The notes under the pieces: model-generated
Told to the model about the DNA's origin: nothing
What the model saw: the letters and a program-made list of their open reading frames with translations, nothing else
Databases searched by the model: none
Source: Nitrosomonadales bacterium
GTDB taxonomy: Bacteria; Pseudomonadota; Gammaproteobacteria; Burkholderiales; Gallionellaceae
DNA: 43,625 nt
NCBI GenBank assembly: GCA_016218445.1
Contig: JACREC010000129.1
Span: forward strand, 1-43,625
Reading direction: 5' to 3'
Shown: positions 6,868 through 15,122 of the stretch, in pieces
How positions within the stretch are numbered: the first letter of the stretch is position 1
How the letters are laid out: the number at the start of each line of letters is the position of its first letter
Program-made: the position numbers and the translations under genes

Positions 6868-9273
6868 ATGAATAGCGTAGCAACAGACAATCCGGCACAA
6901 GGTAATGTTGGCGACATTACGATGCAATTGGAATTCACCAAGAGCCTCAACCACGTCACCAACAATATCCATGCTACCAGCAATATCGACGAGATCATGC
7001 TGGACGTCAGCAAGGATATCTGCAACCTGTTTAACGCCGACCGTCTCACCATCTACGTGGTGGCAGAGGACAAGGCTTCGCTGATTTCCAAGGTCAAGAC
7101 GGGGTTGAACTCGTTCAAGGACCTCAAGCTGCCTATCGCCGAGCAGAGCATTGCCGGTTATGCCGCGCTGAACAAGAAAATGCTCAACCTTAAAGATGTG
7201 TACGACGAGAAGGAGTTGGCTACGTACAGTCCGCACCTGCGCTTCTTGCAGGACGTGGACAAACGCACCGGCTACCGCACCAAGCAGATGCTGGTGGCGC
7301 CTATCGTCGAGGCGAGCAACAACGAGTTGATCGGCGTCATGCAGGTTATCAACAATAGGGCTAATCAACCTTTCCCGTCGATGGTTGAAGATGGCGTGCA
7401 TGAACTGGCGCAAACCCTGGCGGTGGCGTTGCGCCAGCGCCAGCAACATGCCATTGTCAAAACAAAATATGACTATCTGGTGGCGGATGCGGTCATATCC
7501 GCTGCCGAGTTTGAGTTGGCCACCCGTACCGCACGGCGCAAGGGTGTGGATATTGAAGGCGTGTTGATTGATGAGTTTCAGGTTGCCCTGCCCGCGCTGG
7601 GCAAGGCACTTTCGACCTTCTTCGGGGTGCCCTACGAGCCATATAAGCCTGAGCGCATCAAGCCTTCTGAACTGCTGAAAAACCTGAAGCGGGAATTCGT
7701 CGAAAGCAGCCATTGGGTGCCGATAGAAGAGTCACAGGAAGGTCTGGTGATACTCACCACTGAACCTGAACGGATACAGGTTTCGCGTGTGGTCAACTAC
7801 ATTTTCCCCAAGAACCGCCTGGTCTATAAGGTTTGCTCGCAACGCGAATTTAAACAGACCCTGGATTTGTTCTATGGTGGAGGCGCATCTTCCGATGCCA
7901 CCGGCGGCTTTGCGGTGGATGAATCATCCATGGATGACCTGCTCACTTCCCTGGGTGGGGAGGAGGACGAGGAAGCCACAGGCGTCAGCCAGGAGGACGT
8001 CAGCGCCGCAGCCGATAATGAACTGGTCAAACTGGTCAACAAGATCATCGTGGATGCTTACCGCATGGGCGCATCCGACATTCACATCGAACCCATGCCG
8101 GGCAAGGGCAAGACGGGGATACGCGTGCGCAAGGACGGTTCGCTGCTGAATTACATCGAAGTGCCCGCCACTTACCGCAATGCCCTGGTGACGCGTCTCA
8201 AGATCATGTGCGACCTGGATATTTCCGAGAAACGCAAGCCACAGGACGGCAAGATTAAATTCAAGAAATATGGCCCCTTGGATATTGAGCTGCGCGTGGC
8301 AACCATCCCGTCACAGGGCGGCGTCGAGGATGTGGTGATGCGTATTCTCGCTTCCGGCGAACCGTTGCCACTGGAGAAAATGGGTTTCTCGGCACGCAAT
8401 TCAGAGTTAGTCAAAGCCACCGTCAGCAAGCCATACGGACTGTTCTTCGTGTGCGGCCCGACAGGTTCCGGCAAAACCACTACGCTGCATTCCATCCTCA
8501 AATACATCAACAAGCCGGACACCAAGATCTGGACGGCGGAAGACCCGGTGGAAATCACCCAGAAGGGGCTGCGTCAGGTGCAGATCAACAAGAAAGCGGG
8601 GCTGGACTTTGCCACCATCATGCGCGCCTTCTTGCGTGCCGACCCGGACGTGATCATGGTCGGCGAAATGCGCGACAAGGAAACCGTGTCCATCGGTATC
8701 GAAGCATCACTGACCGGTCACCTGGTGTTTGCCACCCTGCATACCAACAGCGCGCCGGAATCCATCAACCGCTTGCTGGACATGGGTATGGATCCGTTCA
8801 ACTTTGCCGATGCACTGCTGGGTATTCTGGCGCAGCGTTTGGCGAAGCGCCTGTGTGGCGACTGCAAGAAGCCGCATATCGCGACCGCTGATGAAATGAA
8901 ATCGTTGCTTGCCGAGTACAGCGAAGAGTTAAAAAATACCGCTACCTGGAAGAAAGACCCGCTTGCCGCGACCAAGACCCTGTATGCCGAGTGGGTCAAG
9001 CTGTTTGCCGATGACAAGGGGCAATTCACGTTGTATGAACCGGTTGGCTGCGAGAAATGTTCCGGTACCGGCTATCGCGGGCGGGTGGGCTTGCACGAAC
9101 TGTTGATCGGAACCGATGCGGTCAAAAAAGCCATTCAGGAACATGCCCATGTCGCCGAGTTGTTGGCCATCTGCCTTGAAGATGGCATGCATACCCTGAA
9201 GCAGGATGGGATGGAGAAGGTGCTGCAAGGTATTACCGATATGCACCAGATACGCGCAGTTTGTATCAAGTAA
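6868..9273 (+). CDS. GspE/PilB-family secretion ATPase with N-terminal GAF domain
   Basis: Hexameric motor ATPase of type II secretion or type IV pilus systems. 801 aa against the usual 560-580; the extra length is an N-terminal GAF domain (about 20-190, with LFNADRLTIYVV and GVMQVINNR). Next is a GspE-N-like region (about 200-345) whose c-di-GMP-binding RLGxxL motif is not clear, then the ATPase (about 385-800): Walker A GPTGSGKTT (about 530-538), Asp box and Walker B DPDVIMVGEMRD (about 592-603), His box LVFATLHTNSAPES. A zinc-type Cys set CGDC...CEKC (near 664 and 730) is present. No other pilus or secretion assembly gene is in the window except a pilin 2 kb on. The GAF domain suggests ligand control. 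ATG 6868 follows AAGGAG. Confidence 0.92.
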   Translation: MNSVATDNPAQGNVGDITMQLEFTKSLNHVTNNIHATSNIDEIMLDVSKDICNLFNADRLTIYVVAEDKASLISKVKTGLNSFKDLKLPIAEQSIAGYAALNKKMLNLKDVYDEKELATYSPHLRFLQDVDKRTGYRTKQMLVAPIVEASNNELIGVMQVINNRANQPFPSMVEDGVHELAQTLAVALRQRQQHAIVKTKYDYLVADAVISAAEFELATRTARRKGVDIEGVLIDEFQVALPALGKALSTFFGVPYEPYKPERIKPSELLKNLKREFVESSHWVPIEESQEGLVILTTEPERIQVSRVVNYIFPKNRLVYKVCSQREFKQTLDLFYGGGASSDATGGFAVDESSMDDLLTSLGGEEDEEATGVSQEDVSAAADNELVKLVNKIIVDAYRMGASDIHIEPMPGKGKTGIRVRKDGSLLNYIEVPATYRNALVTRLKIMCDLDISEKRKPQDGKIKFKKYGPLDIELRVATIPSQGGVEDVVMRILASGEPLPLEKMGFSARNSELVKATVSKPYGLFFVCGPTGSGKTTTLHSILKYINKPDTKIWTAEDPVEITQKGLRQVQINKKAGLDFATIMRAFLRADPDVIMVGEMRDKETVSIGIEASLTGHLVFATLHTNSAPESINRLLDMGMDPFNFADALLGILAQRLAKRLCGDCKKPHIATADEMKSLLAEYSEELKNTATWKKDPLAATKTLYAEWVKLFADDKGQFTLYEPVGCEKCSGTGYRGRVGLHELLIGTDAVKKAIQEHAHVAELLAICLEDGMHTLKQDGMEKVLQGITDMHQIRAVCIK

Positions 9274-9274
9274 G

Positions 9275-9353
9275 CAGTTGTTAGCGGCTAGTCGTTAGTC
9301 GCTAGTTAAAATCAAACCAAAGCCGTCAATCAACTATCAACTAACGACTAATT
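9275..9353. repeat. GTTAGT-type hairpin repeat abutting a start codon
   Basis: The whole gap between the ATPase and HD-GYP genes is a repeat of GTTAGT/CTAGT units. TAGTCGTTAGT (9289-9299) pairs perfectly with ACTAACGACTA (9340-9350). The right arm ends 4 bp before the next ATG (9355) and replaces any Shine-Dalgarno sequence. Related units lie at 29492-29570 and 30625-30717. Confidence 0.8.
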
Positions 9354-9354
9354 C

Positions 9355-10989
9355 ATGGACTCTGCGGATAATCTGCTCCACCGGCTCAAAGAACTCAACG
9401 AGATCGGCATCGCGCTGTCGCAGCAGCGCGACATCAATAGCCTGCTCGAAACTATTATGGTTGCGGCCAAGCGCATCACCAATGCCGATGCCGGCACGCT
9501 TTATCTGCACGAAATGGAACAGCGGGTGCTGCGTTTCGAAATACTGCGCACCGATTCGCTGAACATTGCGATGGGCGGAACCAGCGGTGTGCCGATCAAG
9601 TACTATCCCGTCCAGCTTTACGATAAGGCGGGTAATCCAAACCACGCCATGGTGGTGAGCCACTCGGCGCTCAGTGGTGAAACAGTGAATATCCCTGATG
9701 CCTATACTGCGGAAGGCTACGATTTTTCCGGGACCAAAAATTTTGATGCCAAGAACGGCTACCGCTCCACCTCGTTTCTTACGGTGCCGATGCGCAACCA
9801 CGAGGATGAAGTCATCGGCGTGCTGCAACTGATCAACGCGCAGGACCGGAAAAGCGGCGCGATAGTCCCGTTCTCAAAGGACGATCAGCAGTTGCTGGAA
9901 TCGCTCGCTTCGCAAGCCGCCATTGCACTGACCAATCGCCGCCTGATTGAGCAGTTGGAAGAATTGTTCGAGTCCCTCATCCAACTCATCAACACCGCAA
10001 TCGACGACAAGTCGCCTTATACCGGCGGGCACTGCGCGCGCGTGCCGGTGCTGACCATGATGATTGCCGAGGCGGTCAACCGCACCGAGCGCGGCCCGCT
10101 CAAGGATTTTGTGATGACCGACAAGGACCGGTATGAGCTAAAAATCGCCGGCCTGTTGCACGATTGCGGCAAGATCACTACGCCGGTGCACGTGGTGGAC
10201 AAATCAACCAAGCTGCAGACCATTTTTGACCGTATCCATTTGCTGGATACACGATTCGAGGTGCTCAAGCGCGATGCCGAAATCGCCATGCTGCGTGAAA
10301 CAACGACGCGTGCCGAATACGCGGCGCGCATTCAGCAACTCGATGACGACCGCGAATTTTTGCGCCATTGCAACATCGGCGGCGAAGTCATGCCGGAAGA
10401 AGCGCAGCAGCGTGTGCGCCAAATCGCCACCTATCAATGGCGCGATGCTGCAGGGGTATCGGGCAATTTTGCGAGCATCCGCTCCGCGGATTGCCTGCTT
10501 AAACCATTTCTGAGTGACGATGAAGTCGAGAATCTCACCATACGCGCCGGCACCTTAACGGCGGCAGAGCGTGAGATTATCAACCATCACATTGTCGTAA
10601 CCATCAAGATGCTGGAATCGCTGCCGTGGCCGAGACACCTCAAGAACGTGCCGGAATACGCCGGCGGACACCACGAGCGCATGGACGGCAAAGGCTACCC
10701 GAAAGGTTTGACGCGCGAGCAAATGTCGGTACAGGCACGGGTGATGGGCATCGCCGATATTTTTGAAGCGCTCACCGCCAAGGACAGGCCATACAAGCTA
10801 GGCAAGACCCTCACCGAATCACTCAACATTCTCGGCAAGTTCAAACTCAACGGGCATATTGATCCCGACCTGTTCGATATCTTCGTGCGCGAAAAGGTTT
10901 ACCTGGACTACGCGCAGCAATTCCTGCACCCCGAACAGATAGACGAAGTGGACGTGAGCAATATTCCCGGCTACCAGCCACTGGACTGA
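9355..10989 (+). CDS. GAF/HD-GYP domain protein, probable c-di-GMP phosphodiesterase
   Basis: 544 aa, soluble. A GAF domain (about 1-200; ADAGTLYLHE, VPMRNHEDEVIGVLQLIN) precedes an HD-GYP domain (about 205-510). The latter shows the first His (GGHCARV), HDCGK (about 269), NHH, and HHERMDGKGYPKGL (about 439), then RVMGIADIFEALTAKDRPYK: a full metal and GYP set, so c-di-GMP hydrolysis is expected. Odd point: HDCGK and HHER are about 170 residues apart, where about 60 is typical, because of a helical insert of some 105 residues (about 280-395). ATG 9355 has no visible Shine-Dalgarno, as a hairpin repeat sits directly upstream. It follows the GAF-ATPase gene and precedes the pilin, so it may tune c-di-GMP for pilus output. 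Confidence 0.9.
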   Translation: MDSADNLLHRLKELNEIGIALSQQRDINSLLETIMVAAKRITNADAGTLYLHEMEQRVLRFEILRTDSLNIAMGGTSGVPIKYYPVQLYDKAGNPNHAMVVSHSALSGETVNIPDAYTAEGYDFSGTKNFDAKNGYRSTSFLTVPMRNHEDEVIGVLQLINAQDRKSGAIVPFSKDDQQLLESLASQAAIALTNRRLIEQLEELFESLIQLINTAIDDKSPYTGGHCARVPVLTMMIAEAVNRTERGPLKDFVMTDKDRYELKIAGLLHDCGKITTPVHVVDKSTKLQTIFDRIHLLDTRFEVLKRDAEIAMLRETTTRAEYAARIQQLDDDREFLRHCNIGGEVMPEEAQQRVRQIATYQWRDAAGVSGNFASIRSADCLLKPFLSDDEVENLTIRAGTLTAAEREIINHHIVVTIKMLESLPWPRHLKNVPEYAGGHHERMDGKGYPKGLTREQMSVQARVMGIADIFEALTAKDRPYKLGKTLTESLNILGKFKLNGHIDPDLFDIFVREKVYLDYAQQFLHPEQIDEVDVSNIPGYQPLD

Positions 10990-11108
10990 CGCAAATTGTC
11001 ACGCCAGATGACGCGGGTGGGCGGGTGGTGCCGGGTGTATGCCTTGAAGAAATATATGCCTCCCCTGCAACCCTTTAAAATACCGTATGTTAGACAGGCA
11101 GGCTGCTG

Positions 11109-11124
11109 TGGCATAAATCCTGCT
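11109..11124 (+). promoter_or_regulatory. Sigma-54-like promoter for the pilin gene
   Basis: TGGCATAAATCCTGCT has GG and GC dinucleotides with exactly 10 bp between them, the -24/-12 spacing of RpoN promoters. It is about 58 bp before the pilin ATG. RpoN control of pilin genes is known in Pseudomonas; use here is inferred. Confidence 0.55.
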
Positions 11125-11137
11125 GCTAACTGAATCG

Positions 11138-11154
11138 CACACACTTCGTGTGTG
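11138..11154. promoter_or_regulatory. Perfect 7-bp hairpin in the pilin leader
   Basis: CACACAC-TTC-GTGTGTG lies between the predicted transcription start (about 11135) and the ribosome binding site AAGGAG (11169-11174). A 5' stem could stabilise an abundant pilin mRNA. Confidence 0.55.
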
Positions 11155-11181
11155 ATGTTCAACCCTACAAGGAGCTTCATC

Positions 11182-11826
11182 ATGAAACGACTACAAAAAG
11201 GTTTTACCCTGATTGAATTGATGATCGTGGTGGCCATTATCGGTATTCTGGCTGCTGTGGCCATTCCTGCCTACCAGGACTACATCGTGAAGGCCAAGCT
11301 GTCCAAGGTAGTGTCCACCCTGGATCCGGTGAAGACCGCGCTGGCGCTGTATTTCCAGGAACAAGGCGGTTTCCCCATACCCGATCCTGCCACGGATTTG
11401 ATCGGTAGTGGCGGCAAGACTCCCGGAACCCAGACGGTAGTAGGCACTTTCTGGAACTCGCTCGGTTTCAGCGTATATCCGTCCCTGCCCATCGAAGTGA
11501 AAACGCTGGGCGTGCATGCAGCAGGGCCAGCCGGGGGAACGGCACCCAATATTGCCTTGATCCTGGAGGTACAGAGCGTCAAGGCGGGCACGATCGACGG
11601 TGCATGGATCGCCTTGTCACCCAATAACATGGGCAATGCAGCCAACGCATTTGTTACTCCTGCGTCAGCGAGCACCTCTTCCCTGACTGCTACCGAAACC
11701 GTCAGCGGCGCCTCGGCGTTGCAGTGGTACTACGGTTGCAACAAAGGCAACATCACCGGCGCGGCGGTGGATGCTGTGGTCAAGAATTTCTTCAAGAATG
11801 GCAACAGCCCGATGACCACTTGCTAA
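11182..11826 (+). CDS. Type IV pilin (PilA/PilE-like)
   Basis: Major-type pilin subunit, exported and assembled into a type IV pilus. 214 aa preprotein; the six-residue leader MKRLQK and then G|FTLIEL give a classic prepilin peptidase site, followed by the hydrophobic N-terminal helix ([27 protein letters not shown]). The globular region ends with Cys residues (YYGCNKGN...MTTC), a likely disulfide loop. The start is ATG 11182, preceded by AAGGAG at 7 bp spacing; the track's 11152 start would block leader processing. It has a predicted RpoN promoter and hairpin leader and its own strong terminator, so it is a single-gene transcript. Its place next to the GAF-ATPase and HD-GYP genes suggests a shared pilus output. 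Confidence 0.94.
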   Translation: MKRLQKGFTLIELMIVVAIIGILAAVAIPAYQDYIVKAKLSKVVSTLDPVKTALALYFQEQGGFPIPDPATDLIGSGGKTPGTQTVVGTFWNSLGFSVYPSLPIEVKTLGVHAAGPAGGTAPNIALILEVQSVKAGTIDGAWIALSPNNMGNAANAFVTPASASTSSLTATETVSGASALQWYYGCNKGNITGAAVDAVVKNFFKNGNSPMTTC

Positions 11827-11846
11827 TTCTGCCGTATCCATGACCG

Positions 11847-11877
11847 CAAACCCCTCCCCGGAGGGGTTTGTTTTTTT
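11847..11877 (+). terminator. Intrinsic terminator after the pilin gene
   Basis: CAAACCCCTCC pairs with GGAGGGGTTTG and is followed by seven T residues. It begins 21 bp after the pilin stop. Confidence 0.92.
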
Positions 11878-11887
11878 GTGAGGGCAT

Positions 11888-13588
11888 ATGTCTTACCGCG
11901 CAAAGTTGCTGGACTATTTTCGCCAACGCGACCGCGGCTGGCTGCTTTCGCTGTTCGCGGCGGTGTGCCTGGTCTATTTGCCATTTCTCGGCAATCCGTT
12001 CGTGTTCGATGACCTGAATTTCTTTTCCGGTGCGGTGCCTGAGATTTACGCGCACTCGTGGTTCCATTTTGATCTGCGCTGGCTGCCATACGCCAGCCTG
12101 GGCTGGACTGCGGCGATATTCAGCGATGCGGTGCCGCATTTCTTCCACTTGGGCAATGCGCTGCTGCATGCCGCCAACGTTGTGCTGCTGTTTTACCTGC
12201 TGCGCCAATTGGCCGGTATGGTTATAGCCGGGCATGAAAAATCTTCCGCTGTCATCTGGGGCGCGTGGTTCGGCGCCCTGTTTTTCGCCATCCACCCGGT
12301 AGCGGTGTATGCCGTCGGCTATGTGATCCAGCGCAGCATCCTGCTGGCGACCCTTTTTTCGCTAGTGATGCAACTGGCCTATGTGCGCGGACTGCTGACC
12401 GGACAGAAACGCTGGCTGGCGCTGGCGGTAGCCGCCTATTTTCTGGCCGTATTTTCCAAAGAGCATAGTGTCATGATGCTGGGTGTACTGGCAGCCACGA
12501 CCATCTTGCTGCGCAAGGGTGACGGCGAAGCAGTCGGGCACCCTGCGGCGTCCCCCTTGCGGGGGCTGCGCGAAAAAAACCAGACAGACACGCGCATGCT
12601 GTGGCTGGTGTGGGGAGCATTTATTGCCGTCGGGCTGTTGGTGGTATTGCGCGCCAAGGGGGTATTCGGCACGCCCTATGAGGCAATGGCAGCCTCCTTG
12701 TTCGAGCAACAGGGCGTGGTGGAGAGCACGCCGATGTTGCACCTGTTGAGTGTACTGACGCAGGCAGGGCTATTCTTTAAATACCTGCTGCTATGGTGGT
12801 TGCCAAACCCGGCCTGGATGTCGGTGGACATGCGCGAGCATTTTATTTCCTCATGGTCGGCATGGCAGGGCTGGCTGGGAATAATCGGTTTTATGGTGTA
12901 TGGCGCGCTGGCTGGCTGGTTGATGTTGCGTCCACGCTGGGCAGGGCTTGCCGGGCTGGCGCTGCTGTACCCATGGTTGCAGTTCGTGGTGGAGTTCTCC
13001 AGCATCCGTGTGCAGGAACCCTTTGTGCTCTACCGCAGTTATCTGTGGCTGCCCGGCATGATGCTGTTCTTTCCGCTGTTGCTGACGAAGCTGCCCGGGC
13101 GCAGGACGCTGCTTGGTCTGGGACTCGCAACATTGCTGTTTTTGCCGCTGGCTTGGGATCGCTTGTGGACATTTGCCGACAACTATCGCCTGTGGAACGA
13201 TGCTGCGCAGTTGTTGCATAGTGAACAAGAACCGGGTGCTGACCGGATCTTCTATAACCGGGGACAGGCCGAAGCGGCGATGCACAAATGGGAAGACGCC
13301 ATTGCAGATTTTCAGCGTGTGGTGGCAGTCAGCCCGCAGCTTGCGCCGGTGCGCTATGAACTGGGCATGACCTATGTGAATGTGGGGAATTATCAGAAGG
13401 CGAGAGAACAATTTGATGTGGAGATTGCGCTTGCGCCGGATGAGGGAAGGGCTTATTTCGGCAAAGGGCTGGCGCTGATGGGTCTGCATGAAAAAGAACA
13501 GGCTTCGATACAATTGCAGAGGGGATGCAAGCTGGGCATTTGGGAGGCTTGTTTGGTGGCGGGAAACCCGCAACAAGAGAAGAAATAA
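11888..13588 (+). CDS. Polytopic membrane protein with C-terminal TPR repeats, possibly GT-C-type transferase
   Basis: 566 aa. About ten hydrophobic segments span residues 18-430, then a soluble tail with TPR repeats (about 455-545; RIFYNRGQAEAAMHKWEDAIADF, PVRYELGMTYVNVGNYQKAREQF, GRAYFGKGLALMGLHEKEQA). An early FDDLNFF after the first membrane helix resembles the acidic loop of GT-C glycosyltransferases such as TMTC proteins, which also carry TPRs. Being next to a pilin, it might glycosylate the pilin or another surface protein; this is inference only. A short linker HPAASPLRGLREKN is encoded by a palindrome with CTTGCGGG, like repeats elsewhere in the window. ATG 11888 follows the pilin terminator, and the gene ends 1 bp from the convergent protease gene. 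Confidence 0.75.
   Translation: MSYRAKLLDYFRQRDRGWLLSLFAAVCLVYLPFLGNPFVFDDLNFFSGAVPEIYAHSWFHFDLRWLPYASLGWTAAIFSDAVPHFFHLGNALLHAANVVLLFYLLRQLAGMVIAGHEKSSAVIWGAWFGALFFAIHPVAVYAVGYVIQRSILLATLFSLVMQLAYVRGLLTGQKRWLALAVAAYFLAVFSKEHSVMMLGVLAATTILLRKGDGEAVGHPAASPLRGLREKNQTDTRMLWLVWGAFIAVGLLVVLRAKGVFGTPYEAMAASLFEQQGVVESTPMLHLLSVLTQAGLFFKYLLLWWLPNPAWMSVDMREHFISSWSAWQGWLGIIGFMVYGALAGWLMLRPRWAGLAGLALLYPWLQFVVEFSSIRVQEPFVLYRSYLWLPGMMLFFPLLLTKLPGRRTLLGLGLATLLFLPLAWDRLWTFADNYRLWNDAAQLLHSEQEPGADRIFYNRGQAEAAMHKWEDAIADFQRVVAVSPQLAPVRYELGMTYVNVGNYQKAREQFDVEIALAPDEGRAYFGKGLALMGLHEKEQASIQLQRGCKLGIWEACLVAGNPQQEKK
12552..12565. repeat. CCCCC-TTGC-GGGGG palindrome inside a coding region
   Basis: A short hairpin with the CTTGCGGG core also found at 18581, 20979 and 40688. 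It encodes part of a loop between membrane segments, where an insertion would be tolerated. Confidence 0.4.
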
Positions 13589-13589
13589 T

Positions 13590-15011
13590 CTAGCGCTTCT
13601 TGCTGTGCGCTGCCGCAATTTCGCGGAACTGCTTGAGTTCGCTTTCAATGATGGAAAGCTGGTAGTAATCGGAACCGCTCTGCTTCGCCAGTTCCAGTTG
13701 TTCAATCGCGCCGTACAGGTTGCCGCGCAAGGCGTAGGTATAGGCGAGCGTGTGGTGCTCTTCCTGCCGCTTGCCCAGGGCCGAGTAGGTGCGTGCCTGC
13801 AATTCATACAGGCGCGGGTCGCTGGGGTGGCTGATGACCTGTTCGTTGAGCAGTTTGAGCGCATCTTCATGTTGCCGGGCTTGTAGCAGCAGTTCGACGT
13901 AATCGTAGGCCAGCGCGCGGTGTTGTGGGAAATTCTGCGTGGCAGTGCGGTAGAACTCGATGATGCCCTTGTCATTCTTGTCTGTACGCATGATTTGTCC
14001 GGCCAGCGTCGCGATCATCGGGTTTTGCGCCGCCAGGTCTTGTAGCGGGGCGAATTCCTGCGCGGCGCGTGATGTTTGCTTGCTGCGCAGCAGCGCCAGC
14101 GCCAGGCCGTAGCGCTGTGCGGTCTGGTTGCCGTATTTTTGTGCGCCCATCGCATCGGTGAAGAAGGCAACCGCTTCCTGCGGGCTTTTCTGCATGGCCT
14201 GCAGCCTGGCGCGTACCAGATGGAAGCTGAGGCTGTCGGCAACCTGGCGATAGGGAATTTGCTGCACACGGTTGGCGATATCGGCGACGCGTTCGCTGGT
14301 GACCGGATGGGTGCGCAGATAGGAAGGGGTATTGCCTTCCAGCAGGCGCGTGGCTTTTTGCAGGCGCTCCAGAAAGGCGGGCATGGCATGGGTGTCGAAG
14401 CCGGACTTTTGCAAGAGGTCGAGGCCGATGCGATCCGCTTCCTGTTCGTAGGTGCGGCTGAAATTCAGTTGCCGCTGGATGGAGCCAGCCTGCGCACCGA
14501 CGATGGCCGCCTGCGATGCTTCCGGGTTGTTGCGCGCGGCCAGGATAGCGACCGCAATGGCCACCATGGAAGTTAGCGTGTCTATTTTCTGGCCCGCAAT
14601 CATGCGTATTACGTGATGCTGAGTGGCGTGGGATATTTCATGGGCCAGCACTGAGGCAAATTCGGACTCGCTTTGCGTGATGAGGAACAGGCCAGTGTTC
14701 ACCCCGATAAAACCGCCGGGCAGCGAAAAGGCGTTGATGGCGTTGTCGTTGATGGCGAAAAATTCGAACCCCAGCCCCGGCTCGCTACTGTTGGATGCCA
14801 GCCTGTAACCGATTTGATTGAGGTAGTCGCTGATTTCCGCATCGTCCAGATAACTCCTGGCGGCGCGGATCTCGAACATGCTCTGTTCGCCGATCTGGCG
14901 TTCCTGTTGCGGTGAGACCGTCGCCTGTGAAACATCGCCCAAGTCGGGCAGGCCTTCCGCGCGGCACAGCAACGATGACGTGCAGAGCACGATGAATAGC
15001 AAATTTCTCAT
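13590..15011 (-). CDS. bepA: Periplasmic M48 metalloprotease with TPR repeats (BepA/YfgC-like)
   Basis: Zinc protease and chaperone that in E. coli helps LptD and other outer-membrane proteins fold or be removed. 473 aa, close to BepA's 487. A signal peptide (about 1-18, hydrophobic LLFIVLCTSSLLC, then RAEG) directs export; the Cys could also suggest a lipoprotein but no clean lipobox is seen. The catalytic HEISHATQHH lies near residue 123, and the third zinc ligand is Glu in YEQEADRIGLDLL. A TPR-rich C-terminal half (about 270-465) follows. The gene is convergent with the TPR membrane gene and divergent from the kinase pair. The gene symbol is by resemblance; other M48/TPR proteases of this type exist. 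Confidence 0.85.
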   Translation of the reverse strand: MRNLLFIVLCTSSLLCRAEGLPDLGDVSQATVSPQQERQIGEQSMFEIRAARSYLDDAEISDYLNQIGYRLASNSSEPGLGFEFFAINDNAINAFSLPGGFIGVNTGLFLITQSESEFASVLAHEISHATQHHVIRMIAGQKIDTLTSMVAIAVAILAARNNPEASQAAIVGAQAGSIQRQLNFSRTYEQEADRIGLDLLQKSGFDTHAMPAFLERLQKATRLLEGNTPSYLRTHPVTSERVADIANRVQQIPYRQVADSLSFHLVRARLQAMQKSPQEAVAFFTDAMGAQKYGNQTAQRYGLALALLRSKQTSRAAQEFAPLQDLAAQNPMIATLAGQIMRTDKNDKGIIEFYRTATQNFPQHRALAYDYVELLLQARQHEDALKLLNEQVISHPSDPRLYELQARTYSALGKRQEEHHTLAYTYALRGNLYGAIEQLELAKQSGSDYYQLSIIESELKQFREIAAAHSKKR

Positions 15012-15122
15012 GGCCGGTATGATACCCGTTTTGCCCGGCGGTTCCCAAGCGTCAGCCTAGACAGGGACAAACTAAACCCGCAGAATGACCACCGTCAGCA
15101 GCCATTTATTGATATTAAGCTT

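Noticed and set aside
5784-7052. 422-aa minus-strand ORF
   Set aside because: Antisense shadow of the cNMP/rhodanese and ATPase genes; composition rich in His/Arg/Gln and no recognisable motif.
11152-11181. Upstream ATG start for the pilin
   Set aside because: It lies on the leader hairpin and would put ten residues before the prepilin leader; ATG 11182 has the ribosome site.
12851-13975. 374-aa minus-strand ORF
   Set aside because: Overlaps two supported genes (TPR membrane protein and M48 protease) in the wrong frame; no domain.
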